DNA of 64,000 nucleotides. It comes from Apiotrichum sp. Y4204. Lineage: Eukaryota; Basidiomycota; Tremellomycetes; Trichosporonales; Trichosporonaceae. Under the pieces are notes generated by a model, which saw only the letters and a program-made list of their open reading frames with translations, was not told the origin of the DNA and did not search any database. This document shows, piece after piece, positions 12,269 through 22,515 of this stretch. Location: positions 310,001 through 374,000 of the forward strand of contig JAMYHL010000027.1 in assembly GCA_025531455.1 (NCBI GenBank), given 5' to 3'. Each line of letters starts with the position of its first letter. The first letter of the stretch is position 1. The position numbers and the translations under genes are program-made.

Positions 12269-13000
12269 GCTGAGGTGGGGAAGGGGGACCAACTACCTGG
12301 AGGTATACTCTGCGCTTCTTATGCTCTCATCTCCTCGCATTGTGCGGCTCGGCAATCGCTACCGAGTGCGCTCTGGAGCCCATCGATCACGCGCGAACCT
12401 GATTCTGAACACTAGCTTAGCTCACCAGGGCACACGAGCCGAGCGCCCATGCAGAGCGCTGGTGCAAGCGGCGCCGCTATACTTGTCCGCATGGTGGTTA
12501 CCAGGCTCCGCGGCTATGCTAGTGCACTCTTAACCCCACCTCGCCGTGCCTGTGTCAACGTGCCTGCTTCCTGCACACCGTGCCGGCGGCGTCTTGCACC
12601 GGCGCTCGTCCGGCTTTTACTTCCCGCCAGGGCAAAAGGGGTATTCTTAGCTCGCGTTCGTCGTATGCCAAGGACGCCAGCGAATCGTAACTGTACTGTA
12701 CGCTTGCGGCGTGCAATGTTGCTGCCGACGTGTCACACACACGCGGTGTCTAGGCGGTCATCTGCCCCAGGCCATCTACGGCACTCGGCTCTCGGCTCTC
12801 GGACCAGATTCCTCGGACGCTTGTGACTGCCGCCGGTTGTGCTGCCTGCGGTACAGTATCCTGATAAGCATCCTGATAAATAGCAGATACCCACGGCTCC
12901 CTGTCTACCAAATTTGCACCTGCACACAAACGGATAACAGTATATACAGCATTCAACTAGCTACAGGCTATATGGGTCTACAATCTATGCTGAGGCCAGC
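12269..13000. other. Intergenic region
   Basis: Upstream of the amino-acid permease and downstream of the lactonase. No frame with family features and no RNA gene seen; AT content is higher near the lactonase stop (12840-12990), as expected for a 3' UTR. Confidence 0.5.
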
Positions 13001-14316
13001 TCAAGCTTTCACCTCGGCGTTGGCCTGGGCGCTAGCCTTTCCGCCAGCGCCGAGGCTCACAGAGACAGCCGCCGAAGCGAACGCGCCAGGGAGGGCGGGC
13101 GCACCCTGCGCGCCAGCCTTGGGGAAGAAGGCAATGTCGGTAACCTGGTCAATGCCGTCGTGCTCGGCGACAAGCGTCCACTCCTCCATCTGCTGTCCCG
13201 AGATGGCGTAGATCTCGAGACGCTTGTTGTTCAGACCGGCGACGGCGATAAAGCTGCCATCAGGCGAGAGCTTCATGCCGCGGATGTGGTCGCATCCCGT
13301 CGGCATCTGCTTGATGAGCTTGGGCGGCTGGCCCCCCTCGGCCGCGGACATGATCGCGACAGAGTCACCCTTCGGCGCCTTGTAGTCGGGGTGCTTCTTG
13401 GTAATCGCCACCTGGTTGCGGTTCGAGGCGTAGAGCGTGGGTGCCTTTGGATGCGCGACGATCTCGCCACCGCCAAGGAGGTCGGCGTACTGCTTAGCAT
13501 CCTCGGGGACGATCGAGACGGGAACGGCCTCGGCGCCGCTCACGAGCGCGGCGACGCCGTTGCCCATCTCGCCGATGACATAGACGCCCTTCCCGTCCGG
13601 GGTAGCGAGGTGGCGGGGACCCCAGCCCTGGGGCGTCTTAAACTCCTCCTCGAGGGTGAGCTGGTTGGCGCCGTACGCGAGGCGCCACACCGAGTCGGAG
13701 CCGAGGTCCGCGACCCAGATCTTGCCGTCCGCCGTGCTGACCGAGCCGTGTGCACGCGACATGTCCTGGTTCGGCTTGGGCGGCGTCTTGTCCTTGTACG
13801 CGTACGGCAGCTGGACCCTCGCGTGGGTGGATGCCTCGCCGAGCGCGCCGTCCTCGCCGGTCGGAATGTGCAAGACCGCGCCGCCACCGTAGCAGACAAG
13901 CACGACGCCCGAGGCAATCTTGTGCACTGATGATTAGCATTTTGCGGTGTTTGGGATTATCTCGACTCACTGTGTGTAGGGCCCTCGCAATCGACGGGAA
14001 CCTTGTTGACGACCTCGGCGCCCTTGTCGTTGAGCTTTAGGGTGAGCGCGAGCTTGTCGTCCGAGATTGTGTAGAACATGCCGTTGGTGCCCGGCTCGAC
14101 CCACGACGGGTTGAGCGGCATGTCAAAGGTCGTGCCGAGGGTGAGCGCCTTGCCATCAAAGCCGAGTGTCGTCATGTTGGTGGCAAAGTTACCGGTCACG
14201 AGGGTGTACGCGGCGGCAATGGCGTCGCCGACGGAGGGCGCGGGCGGCGCAGAAGGCGTCGACGGGGTCGAGTTCACGGGCGCCTTGTTGACGCAGCGCT
14301 TGAATGGAAGGCGCAT
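13001..14316 (-). CDS. Lactonase-family beta-propeller protein (YbhE/6-phosphogluconolactonase-like)
   Basis: Two exons joined across a 44-nt intron to read EGPTHMHKIASGVVLVCYGG. The protein (about 424 residues) shows repeated beta-propeller blade motifs: ITDxxxLW-like turns (KIWVADLGSDSVWRL), GPRHLATPDGKGVYVIGE, LYASNRN and HIRGMKLSPDGSFIAVAG. These correspond closely to the PRHLxxxPDGK and LYVSNR segments of the YbhE-type lactonase family, which includes bacterial 6-phosphogluconolactonase and fungal carboxy-muconate cyclases. The reaction would be hydrolysis or formation of a sugar or muconate lactone; the substrate cannot be told from sequence. The N-terminus (MRLPFKRCVNKAPVNSTPST) is not an obvious signal peptide. 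A low-complexity tail (GAFASAAVSVSLGAGGKASA) closes the protein. Related yeasts degrade phenols, so a role in aromatic catabolism is possible but not shown. Confidence 0.82.
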
Positions 14317-16300
14317 ATTGAAGCTAGGTTGAGGTACAGATGTTTGTGAGGGAGTGTGTGGATGAACGGAGGATGGCGTCCGGCGTCAGGGCTTGAAGAG
14401 CGAAGAAAAGTCAGAAGAGTGACTGAATGAAAAGAAGAGCGAGGCTGCGAGACTGTCAAAGTCTCGTGAAGAAGAAAATAAAGAAGTGGTCGTGGCTGGC
14501 GAAGTTGGGGGACCAAGTCTGGGGGTGTGTTGACGAGGACACTTATATACCCTCGGACATTTGATGGAGAATGGAGAATGTGTGGCTCAGGGCTGCGTTC
14601 TGGGGCGCTTGCTTCCTTCTGGATAAGCTTCGCGTTTGCGTGCATGCCAGCAGGAGCGCGTCAGTGTCAGCATGTCAGTCGTCTGTGTCAGATTGGCACA
14701 ACAGTGGTGCTTTGAGTGATTGTGTCATGTGTGAGACTGTCCGTGTTGCAACACGCGTTTCCCCCCTCCCCCTCCCTGTGCACATGGATCTCTTGCGCGT
14801 TTCAAATATGTACAACGCATCCTTGGCAGTCATCAGTCGGCCAAACACACCTCCAACAATAGGGAACCAACAATGCACCAAACTGCATGCATGTGTGTGC
14901 AGCATGCACACATGTGCACAGGGGATGCATGATCAGAAGCGCGCAAACGGGACGACAGGGCCCGGGAGAGTGGTACAGATCGATCTCGTCCGAGGACGAT
15001 GGGCGGATGGGGTATGCAGGGTGTATTGTATACGTCTCGCCCTCTCACAACCCAACAGCCAGAGTCCAGCATTCAGCATCAAGGATGATGGATCAGGCTC
15101 CAGTGCAGAGAGTGCGCTGTCGCGTAGGTGCATCGGCGGTTCGAAACTCGCTGCTCCTTGCTGTACTGTACTGCCGTGCACTGCCGTGCCGACAGGAGCA
15201 AAAGGGGTTAGTGAGCACCGCAATATACCACCAATGGTACAATGGTCAGCCCTGATACCCTCATGCGCTGGCAGACCACAACACCGCTAGCACAGGATGG
15301 CAAAAGTCTAGAGTGCACACTCAAGTATCAGATCATCAGAATGTGTCTGGTACTTGCGGGCCGGAGGACTGTGTTTGGTTGTCTGAGATCTGACAAGGTC
15401 ACCGCTTCATCTTCAATCCAGTCCACCTCGTTGCTTGGCCCTTATGCACACTGGTGCCTTGCCCCTTTTCTGCAAAGTTGGGCGAGTTCAAAGCCGCACC
15501 ACGCCGTGAGAAACTCATCATGAAGGTCACTACTGCAAGCTGTGGTCAGGTGCACCGCTGGGGCGGGCAGACGACCTGTATACTTCGTTCACTTCGCTCT
15601 TGTCACAGGTACAGTTGGGAAACGTGCAATACAGCCAAAACCTCTGCAGCCTCTCGATATGTTGCATACTTTGGGAGGTAGACATGAACTCGCATTCTAC
15701 TGATCGCTGTCTTACGCCCGGCAGCTCCCATTTACCATTCATAGAGCCTCATCACACTGTCTGCAAGCTGTTGCTCCGCCCATGCGTGTACCACTCTGGC
15801 CTGTCGGTGGTCATGAATGCGCCTTCATCTCGAGCAGCGCGTGTGAGTGTACTCGGCCCGACGTGGTCGCAGTCAAACGCCAAGGGTTAGAGGGTGTGAA
15901 TTGGATACGATATTGACTCTGAGGCTAAGGTCTCGTTTACGCGGCTCACTGGTCCGCGCGTCACCCTTTTCTCGTGTGATGCGCTGGCTGAAGTTGTTTC
16001 AATGCGTGACCAGGCGACCTGGAGGGCGCAGGTTAGCCTCGGCATCCCAGTGGCCATCAGTCTTGTGTCACGAGCTTGAACACGACTTGACTACATTCCA
16101 ATATGAAGTTAGCGATCCGGTAGTTTGGAGCGGGTCTGACGACTGCCAACAGAAGCCCTGTATTTGCTCCATGAGTGCAGTGTAGTGTACCTATGGCTGG
16201 GGAGTGCGAGACTAATTTCACGTCAGTAGGACAGAAACAATACCCATACATGACAATAAATGAATCGCCTCTATGCGGGAGCGCAACACTCCAGCGACTA
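14317..16300. other. Intergenic region, about 2 kb
   Basis: Beyond the lactonase promoter I see no supportable gene. Short frames lack family motifs. The stretch near 14880-14930 is a simple TGCATG/CACATG-rich run. A GGTTCGAAA at 15135-15143 resembles a T-loop but no tRNA folds around it. Confidence 0.55.
14543..14549 (-). promoter_or_regulatory. TATA box candidate for the lactonase gene
   Basis: TATATAA on the minus strand, 227 bases before the ATG at 14316. The region between is rich in A and G on the minus-strand complement, consistent with a 5' UTR. Support is motif and position only. Confidence 0.45.
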
Positions 16301-17290
16301 TCAACCGAAAATGCTCCCCAACACGCTGTCCATGCCCTTGGCCTCGAGCCCATGGGCGCGGTCGACAACCTCGCGCTGGCGGTAGGTGCGCTTTCCCTTG
16401 TCGCCCTTGTCGCTCTTGGCACTTGTGCGAGCGGGCTTGTCCGCCGCCTCGGCCTCCGCTGCCTGCGCCTTCTCCTCGCGTTTCTTGAGGACACGCGCGA
16501 GCTCGACATTCTGGAGATACGAGTTCTGCTCTGCCTTGGCACGCGTAATCTCCGCACGGAGACGGGATTGGTGCACATTGCGCTCGTACGCTGGCATTAG
16601 TGGGCGTGCTTGGCCATCGAGTCATGCAGCACTCACCAACCTGCTCGCCGAGCATCTCCCACTTGAAGCCCGAGAGGTACTTCATCGTCCAGATGTCGTC
16701 GCGCCACCTGTTGTCAGAGAAAATTCAAGAGTTGTACGTCTGGCTTCTTCAACTCACCGGTCGCCCTTCTTCCCGCCAATGGGCTGTGCGTTGAGCATGC
16801 CCGCGACCGTCTTCGCAATGTTCTTGTCCATAAACTCAACCCAGGCCTCGTCAAAGTTCGCGCTCTGGTGCTTCTTCTGCTTCTCCTTGTGGGCGTTCGG
16901 GTTATACCCTGTCGGCGCTGAAGTAAGTAAAGATCCACAGAGGTATAACTCACCGTCGCGCCGCTGCGCGTACACGCGGCCGACATCGCCCCACTTGGCC
17001 ATGAGGTGTCGCACCTTGTGCGGCGTCATGCCGGGCGGCAAGCGCGAAATGTACACGACGCCGACAGTCTTCTTCTTCTTCTTCTTCGGAACTCGGGTCG
17101 CGGAGGCCGACGCCTTGGCCTCCTCGTCGCCATCTGCCGGGACCGCAGCGTCCCCGTCGTCCTCTACCGCCTCGGCCTTTCGCTTCGCCTTCTTCTTTCC
17201 CCACTCCGCGCTGCCTGCCGCATCGTCCATTCCCAGAAGAGGAGGCAGCTTCGGCCTCGAGGGACCCGCTTCGGATGCGGGCTTCGGCAT
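16301..17290 (-). CDS. ESF2: ESF2/ABT1 family pre-rRNA processing factor
   Basis: Nucleolar RNA-binding protein of the small-subunit processome; in yeast Esf2 binds pre-18S rRNA and stimulates the helicase Dbp8. Here an acidic and basic N-terminus (from [20 protein letters not shown]) leads to the RRM-like domain with [20 protein letters not shown], then [50 protein letters not shown] and a C-terminal helix with [20 protein letters not shown]. All are diagnostic for the family. At least three introns interrupt the RRM region. The C-terminal tail DSVLGSIFG ends at 16301. The start at 17290 is chosen because the upstream in-frame codons ([11 protein letters not shown]) fall in the shared promoter with the GatC-like gene and are not conserved. 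Confidence 0.93.
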
Positions 17291-17572
17291 CGTGTCGTGT
17301 TGTGTTGTGATGTGGAGATGTGAGGTTGAGAATGTCGTGTTCGGAGAGCTTGTCATTCTCAAACCTTGCCACCCAAAAGCGACCAACTTTTGTGAACGCC
17401 GATCAAAACGGAAGTAATTTTCAGGTGCAAAAACACGGACATCGGTTAATCTCCGTTGCCTGTGCTTTCCAGATCTGAAAAGGCGCTGTCGACGACAACG
17501 ACTTGAATGATGGCGACGAGCACCTCCCCATCAACCACCTGTAACAATATCACATTCGCAATCACAACCACA

Positions 17573-18037
17573 ATGAGTGTCGCTCGCCGTTCGGTCCTCA
17601 CCATTCGGGGCATCTGCACCACTGCCCAGCGCGCCTCGCACCTCAAGCCGTCGGTCCCAACAACACCCCTCGGTCTCCCAGTCTCGCCCTTACCCTCTCC
17701 AATCCCGTCCGTTCCGAGCACACAACTGGACCGCGCGACGCTGCACAAACTGTGCTCGCTCGCAGCTCTCGATCCGCCGCCGGAGGGATCCGATGCCGAG
17801 GCGTCCCTGCTCGCGGAGCTGGGCGAGCTCGTCGGGCTGATGGATCTTGTAGGCTCGGTGCAGCTTGAGGGGGATGTCGGGAGCCTGCTGTCCGAGGGCG
17901 TTGGCGAGTTTGTTGTCAGACAGGAGCGGGAGAGAGCGCCGACCCCGGAAGGCGCGGAGGAGGGTCGCAAGCTGCTCGAATACGCTACCCGTCGCGTGGG
18001 CGACTACTACGGCGTCCGGAACGAGCCCAAGGCATAA
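17573..18037 (+). CDS. GatC-like subunit of mitochondrial glutamyl-tRNA(Gln) amidotransferase
   Basis: Single-exon protein of 154 residues. It begins MSVARRSVLTIRGICTTAQR, a typical mitochondrial presequence (Arg, Ser, Thr, no acids). The body has LDRATLHKLCSLAALDPPP, then ELGELVGLMDLVGSVQL, matching the GatC helical hairpin (LARLxLxxxE ... ILxxVDQL), and ends with RRVGDYYGVRNEPKA as in fungal homologues. GatC is the small wrapping subunit of GatCAB, which amidates Glu-tRNA(Gln) in mitochondria. An in-frame ATG at 17507 would add 22 Thr-rich residues with no targeting character; I choose 17573 for its context and presequence. It is divergent from ESF2 with 282 bases between starts. Confidence 0.75.
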   Translation: MSVARRSVLTIRGICTTAQRASHLKPSVPTTPLGLPVSPLPSPIPSVPSTQLDRATLHKLCSLAALDPPPEGSDAEASLLAELGELVGLMDLVGSVQLEGDVGSLLSEGVGEFVVRQERERAPTPEGAEEGRKLLEYATRRVGDYYGVRNEPKA

Positions 18038-18817
18038 GGCAGGGAGGCACCCGACATGACTCATCACAACACCGACCCGGGTCCCTATCGCCATGCCCGA
18101 TGGCCGCGACCGCGCGACCTCCGCTCATCCTGCGATCTAGATCGCCTCGCAACACAGTGCATTTCCCTGTCGCTTGTCCGGACAGCCTGGTCGGAACTGT
18201 TCGGTGATACTGGAGATCACAGCGATCGGTGCCGTACGAAGTCTCTGCTGGCTTGCTCATATTGCTATCGTCATTCCGAACTAAATTCGTCTTATCGCAC
18301 GTCACGTCGCGATCGCAAGCCGCGGTCACCGAGGCATCGGAAGTGACTTTTCTGTACATGATGGGGCCGAAGGGTTAATTAGAAGGGTCGCCGCAAGGAT
18401 AAGCTTTTTGTTGTCGTTGTGCAAGCATGTCATCGTTTTCTATTCCGATTAGCCGCAGTCTCCTCATCCGTAACAGCCCAAGCGCGAGATCGCAAGAAAG
18501 CGTGCCAGCGTGCAAAAATGGCATCGTCGGAGGTGGCTGGCAGCGCCACTCTATCATGAACATGCTTCCTCCACGACGTCATCAATGTCCCAGGGCAGAA
18601 AAAAGATAATTCAAAGCTCGCTCCAATGTTGTCCTGTGTTGATGGAGCCGCCATCCGCCGTCGCCGAGAGGCGTGCGCACGCCGCCGTCCCTGGTTCGGA
18701 TGTGTATAGGTTCCAAGACAGGGCGCAGGAACGTTATTATGCACGTGCTCAAGGGTATCAGTGCCGCTGTACGGCACAGCAACACACTGATGCCAAGCGA
18801 CTTGCAAGTACCCTAGG

Positions 18818-18853
18818 GCCGTTAAATCGCTTCACTTGGTGGCCTTTAACGGC
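18818..18853. repeat. Inverted repeat, 9-bp arms
   Basis: GCCGTTAAA at 18818-18826 and its exact complement TTTAACGGC at 18845-18853, separated by 18 bases. It could be a protein-binding palindrome or an RNA hairpin; no gene abuts it. Confidence 0.5.
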
Positions 18854-21208
18854 TTAAGCTGGTAAGCTGGAAGCGGCAGGCAAAGAGTCTCTTGGCGGCG
18901 ACATGATAGGTCGATGCCGGAGTGGTGTGGAAAGGACATGACGATGAGGTCCGTGAGGTCCGTTCCCGCAACTGACGGTGACGACTGACAGCATCGGGCG
19001 GTCCAGACGCAATCCGGTACCTGGCGGAGTGGTATCCACAACTTTGTCGACGGTGTAGGCAGTGGGCAGCCTCAGTCGCAAGTCAAGTTGCGAGTCCGCT
19101 GACCAGGAGACCTCCGGAACGGGGGATGACGTGTGTGCTGTCGGCGGCGCCCATGACATCGCTGGCGGACCACCGACGAGTTGGGACCGTAAGAAACCCT
19201 GGTACCGTCATGTCGGCGCCCCACCAACCGTTGCAGCCACAACCCGCAGCGAAAACTAAATTAGCGACTGGGCCTACGTCGACTGACCAAGCCGCACGAT
19301 GTAGCTGAGAATGAGAATGAGCCGAGCTGCGGCTCAGCTCGGCGCTGCACGCGCCTTGCAACTAAAGCTTGTGCTCGGGGACCGACCGCCAGTGCTGACT
19401 GCCCACGGGCGCCGCACAGGTACAGAGTTGCGGAGCGCCGAGCGGGGAGCGGGTTAGGTCCTGACAGATGCAGCTGTGACTGCCTTATGCTGCCTTACGC
19501 TGGGGGTCTGCGACCCGATGGTCTGTGACCTCCGCCCGAGCACTGTTAGCCTGTTACCCTAGTGGTGTCGCCTGGCTGTGATGTGCGTAGTAAGGCGCAT
19601 GCATATTGGCAACAGCTATAAGAATTAATCGTGCTCGTCGCTGCTGTGCACGCAGTCCGCCGAGGTCCTCGGAATTCACCACTGAGCAACAGCGAGCACC
19701 GACTTCGTAGCAACGGCAACCCGCTGCTTTCGGGGCCTACTCAAAGGTACTCTCCTGTTTTCCACTGCCTCACTCTCTTCGTGTTCTCAATCAATACACG
19801 TCGTGCACGACCACGACAGGGGAGCTACAGTACACGTTACGGCCCGTCGTCCCGTGACACCATCCATTGGACAGACACTCCGAACGCGGAAGCAATAGAC
19901 GACCTTCGGCGCACCTTTGTTCAGTGATCTTGATCCTGTTCGGCAAAATCTGGTACGACCGCGGCGGTACTCTACAGTGACGGCCGAGAGTCGTGCACCC
20001 CGACGACCGACCGGGCCTGCTTCACGTCAGGTGAACACGGCACAATTGCGATATTGCGCGTCACTGGGTCGGAACACCCGTTGTGCAGTACGTCGTGCCA
20101 CTTTGCATCTTGCCTTTGCATCTTGGCTTTTCCTGGAACCAACGCTCGGAGTGCTCTCCCGTCTCGTGGCCGCCTTCCCATTCCATTGTTCCTTCGGACC
20201 GTGTGCCACCTGGTCCGTGCTATCCGTCATACCGGCCCGAAGCCAAGCCTTAGTTAGGCCCTGCATGGCTCCTGGTGGCCGTGCACATTCCCGTCCCGCT
20301 CAGCCACCCACCGAGATTGAACGATATTTTGCGCTTGTGGCTGTATTGCCCACAAAAACTGCTACAGACTTGACGGCCGCCGTGTCAAGCAAAGGCAGGC
20401 AGATATCGCAGAAATTCTCGCAGTGCAAAGATCGGATCTCAGTTGACACCGCCGTCGAAAAAGCGGCGACCGAAAGCGCACGTACGCCGCGAGCTGTACG
20501 CCTTACGACACCCCTACGAGCGAACTCGAGCCAAGGATAGCGGTCTTGGCTATACAATTGCAATCACACAAGACGCACAATCGCATCGCACGTTTCATCC
20601 CTGCATCAGCCCGATCGACTTCTATTCTGCCCCTCCGCGCGCTCTTCTCGCTCCACCGTCCCCCTAGCCCCCCCTTCCTCTCCCTGTATCCCGCCACCCG
20701 ACCAGCGCCATTGCCAGCCCGCCGGCGTCCACCCAAACGCGAGTGCAGCTTAACTCATACCTTAGTCCCCGCTCGAGGTTGCGGTTTGCTTCCTCTGCTT
20801 GCCCGCCTGTCGCCCCCGGGTCGCCGAGTCCCCAGGAACAGTCAGGACGTTTAAATTGCGCTCTCGCGTTGTGCGACTGCCGTACACTCGCTCACTTGGT
20901 CGCCCCCCGAGTGCGTCATCACTGTTGCTGGCCCCATTCCTCTGCAGGGGGTTGTCGTCCCCTGGAAACCCTGACCCACGAACTGTATTTGTCTCGCGAA
21001 ATCCGTCCAGCAGCACCACCAGCAGCACCACCAAGAGGAACCACATCGCCTCACAGCAACCACAGCAAGTACAGCGGCCGACTCGACATACCGCAGCCGC
21101 AGCCCAGCAACCATCATTATAACAGATCCCAAAGGACACGGCCGACAGCAGCACTGGAAGGAGATAGCACGCTTATTTTATTCCATACCTCCCTGCTTAG
21201 CAACCACA

Positions 21209-21227
21209 CCCCCCCCCCCCCCCCCCC
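21209..21227 (+). repeat. Poly-C tract (19 C)
   Basis: Homopolymer of 19 C on the plus strand inside the pyrimidine-rich region upstream of the gene at 21781. The exact count may be a sequencing artefact. Confidence 0.8.
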
Positions 21228-21780
21228 GGTACCCCCTCGTTTCCCCTCGTTCCCCTTCCTTGCTGCTACCTGCCTTGGTACAACGAGTCTATATTTCGGT
21301 TTCGAGTAGACATCCCGCGTCCGGCGGCACCCACGACAACACTTCGGACTCCGTGCTCTACGGCTCCGCGCATCAGTAGCGTCCATTCCTCAAGTCTTAT
21401 ATTTCAAGCCTACGCCGTCCGACTCTGTCCCTCGACATAACTACCGACCAGAATTCTTCTCCCCTGGCATTCGCTTCCCATTCCCCTTTCTTTCAGTCGT
21501 TGAAACACTTTGAGAGTTGCCGCCTGTACCACCCCCTGTATAAAGAAATCATCGAGTTCGGTCGTCGCGCGTGTCACACACCCTCCCCAACCCACCGCCG
21601 CCACCACCTCGCGATCGTTGCGTTACCCGTTACCTTTCTCGTCCTGTTTCTTCAGTCGGATGAAAAAACTACCACCGTGACAACCCAAAACACGCCCCAA
21701 CCCACAACAACTATAAACAACGCCACGGTGGGCGCGTTCGTTTAACCCCCCCGTCCCCCAACCACTTTACCACCTTCACA

Positions 21781-22515
21781 ATGGGCTGGACCAACTGGGT
21801 GTGCTGGCCGTGCTCGGCGGTGAGTGGATACTTTTTTTTTTGTCTGCCTTGCTTGAAGACCCGATCACTGACAGGATCAGTCAAAATCCGAGGAGACGCA
21901 GGTCCTCATTGCGCCGGGGCGGCTCCGCGGTCAGTCGATCATAAGCCATCAGGACGGGTATGGCACCATGCCCATGTCGACCGACGACAACGGCGGCTCC
22001 CAACCCGGTTCTGCATCGGCGAGCCCGCCGCGCGTCAGTGACGAGCAGCGTGCACGCATGTCGGAAATCAGTCGCACCGCTGGGAGGTGAGTGCTTGTGC
22101 ACAAAATGGCCCTGCCACACTTGACCTTTGGCTGACCGTCAGCCACATGCGCCCCATCAGTTCCTACTTTGTGCGAGGCGCACGGGTGCGCTCACCCTCG
22201 CCATGCAGCGTGAGCAACTCGCCATCGCGTGAATCGAGCCCATCGCCGCCTCGTCCACTCTCGTCGCCACCAGGCGGCGTGATTGGGGGCAAGCCACGCA
22301 CCATCTCCGACGCCAGCCACGACAGCTCCATCAGCTACATGACACGGAGCACCAGCAGCGGGACAAACGACGGGCAGGGACAGGACGGGGCGGACGGCGT
22401 CGTGCGCAAGTCCATCTTTGGCGACAACGGCAACGGCTTCACCGCCGACCGCCGCACAACATCGGGCGGCTCGCGTCGTGCAAGTGGTGGCCGCCGGCGG
22501 AAACGCCAGTCATGA
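21781..22515 (+). CDS. Unknown serine-rich protein with N-terminal Met-Gly and Cys residues
   Basis: Three exons: 13 codons (MGWTNWVCWPCSA), a second exon beginning DQSKSEETQVLIAPGRLRGQ, and a third beginning at HMRPISSYFVRGARVRSPSP. Splice sites are GTGAGT with CACTGACAG and GACCGTCAG, consistent with the rest of the window. The protein (about 210 residues) is mostly disordered: SP/SS-rich stretches, then TADRRTTSGGSRRASGGRR and a basic end RRRKRQS. The short N-terminal exon with Gly2, Cys8 and Cys11 resembles membrane-anchored proteins modified by acylation. However, Trp at position 6 is poor for N-myristoylation, so this is weak. The basic end could be a nuclear signal. I recognise no family. 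Confidence 0.7.

Larger units (their letters stand above)
18038..21780. other. Intergenic region, about 3.7 kb, pyrimidine-rich before the next gene
   Basis: No supportable gene. Frames up to about 200 codons exist around 19900-20550 but overlap on both strands and match no family. From about 20600 to 21780 the plus strand is strongly pyrimidine rich (CCCTCC, TTCCC, a run of 19 C at 21209-21227), which fits a long promoter plus 5' UTR for the gene starting at 21781. An inverted repeat GCCGTTAAA/TTTAACGGC (18818-18853) is noted separately. Confidence 0.5.

Noticed and set aside
15125..15160. GGTTCGAAA resembling a tRNA T-loop
   Set aside because: No D arm, anticodon arm or acceptor stem can be folded around it.
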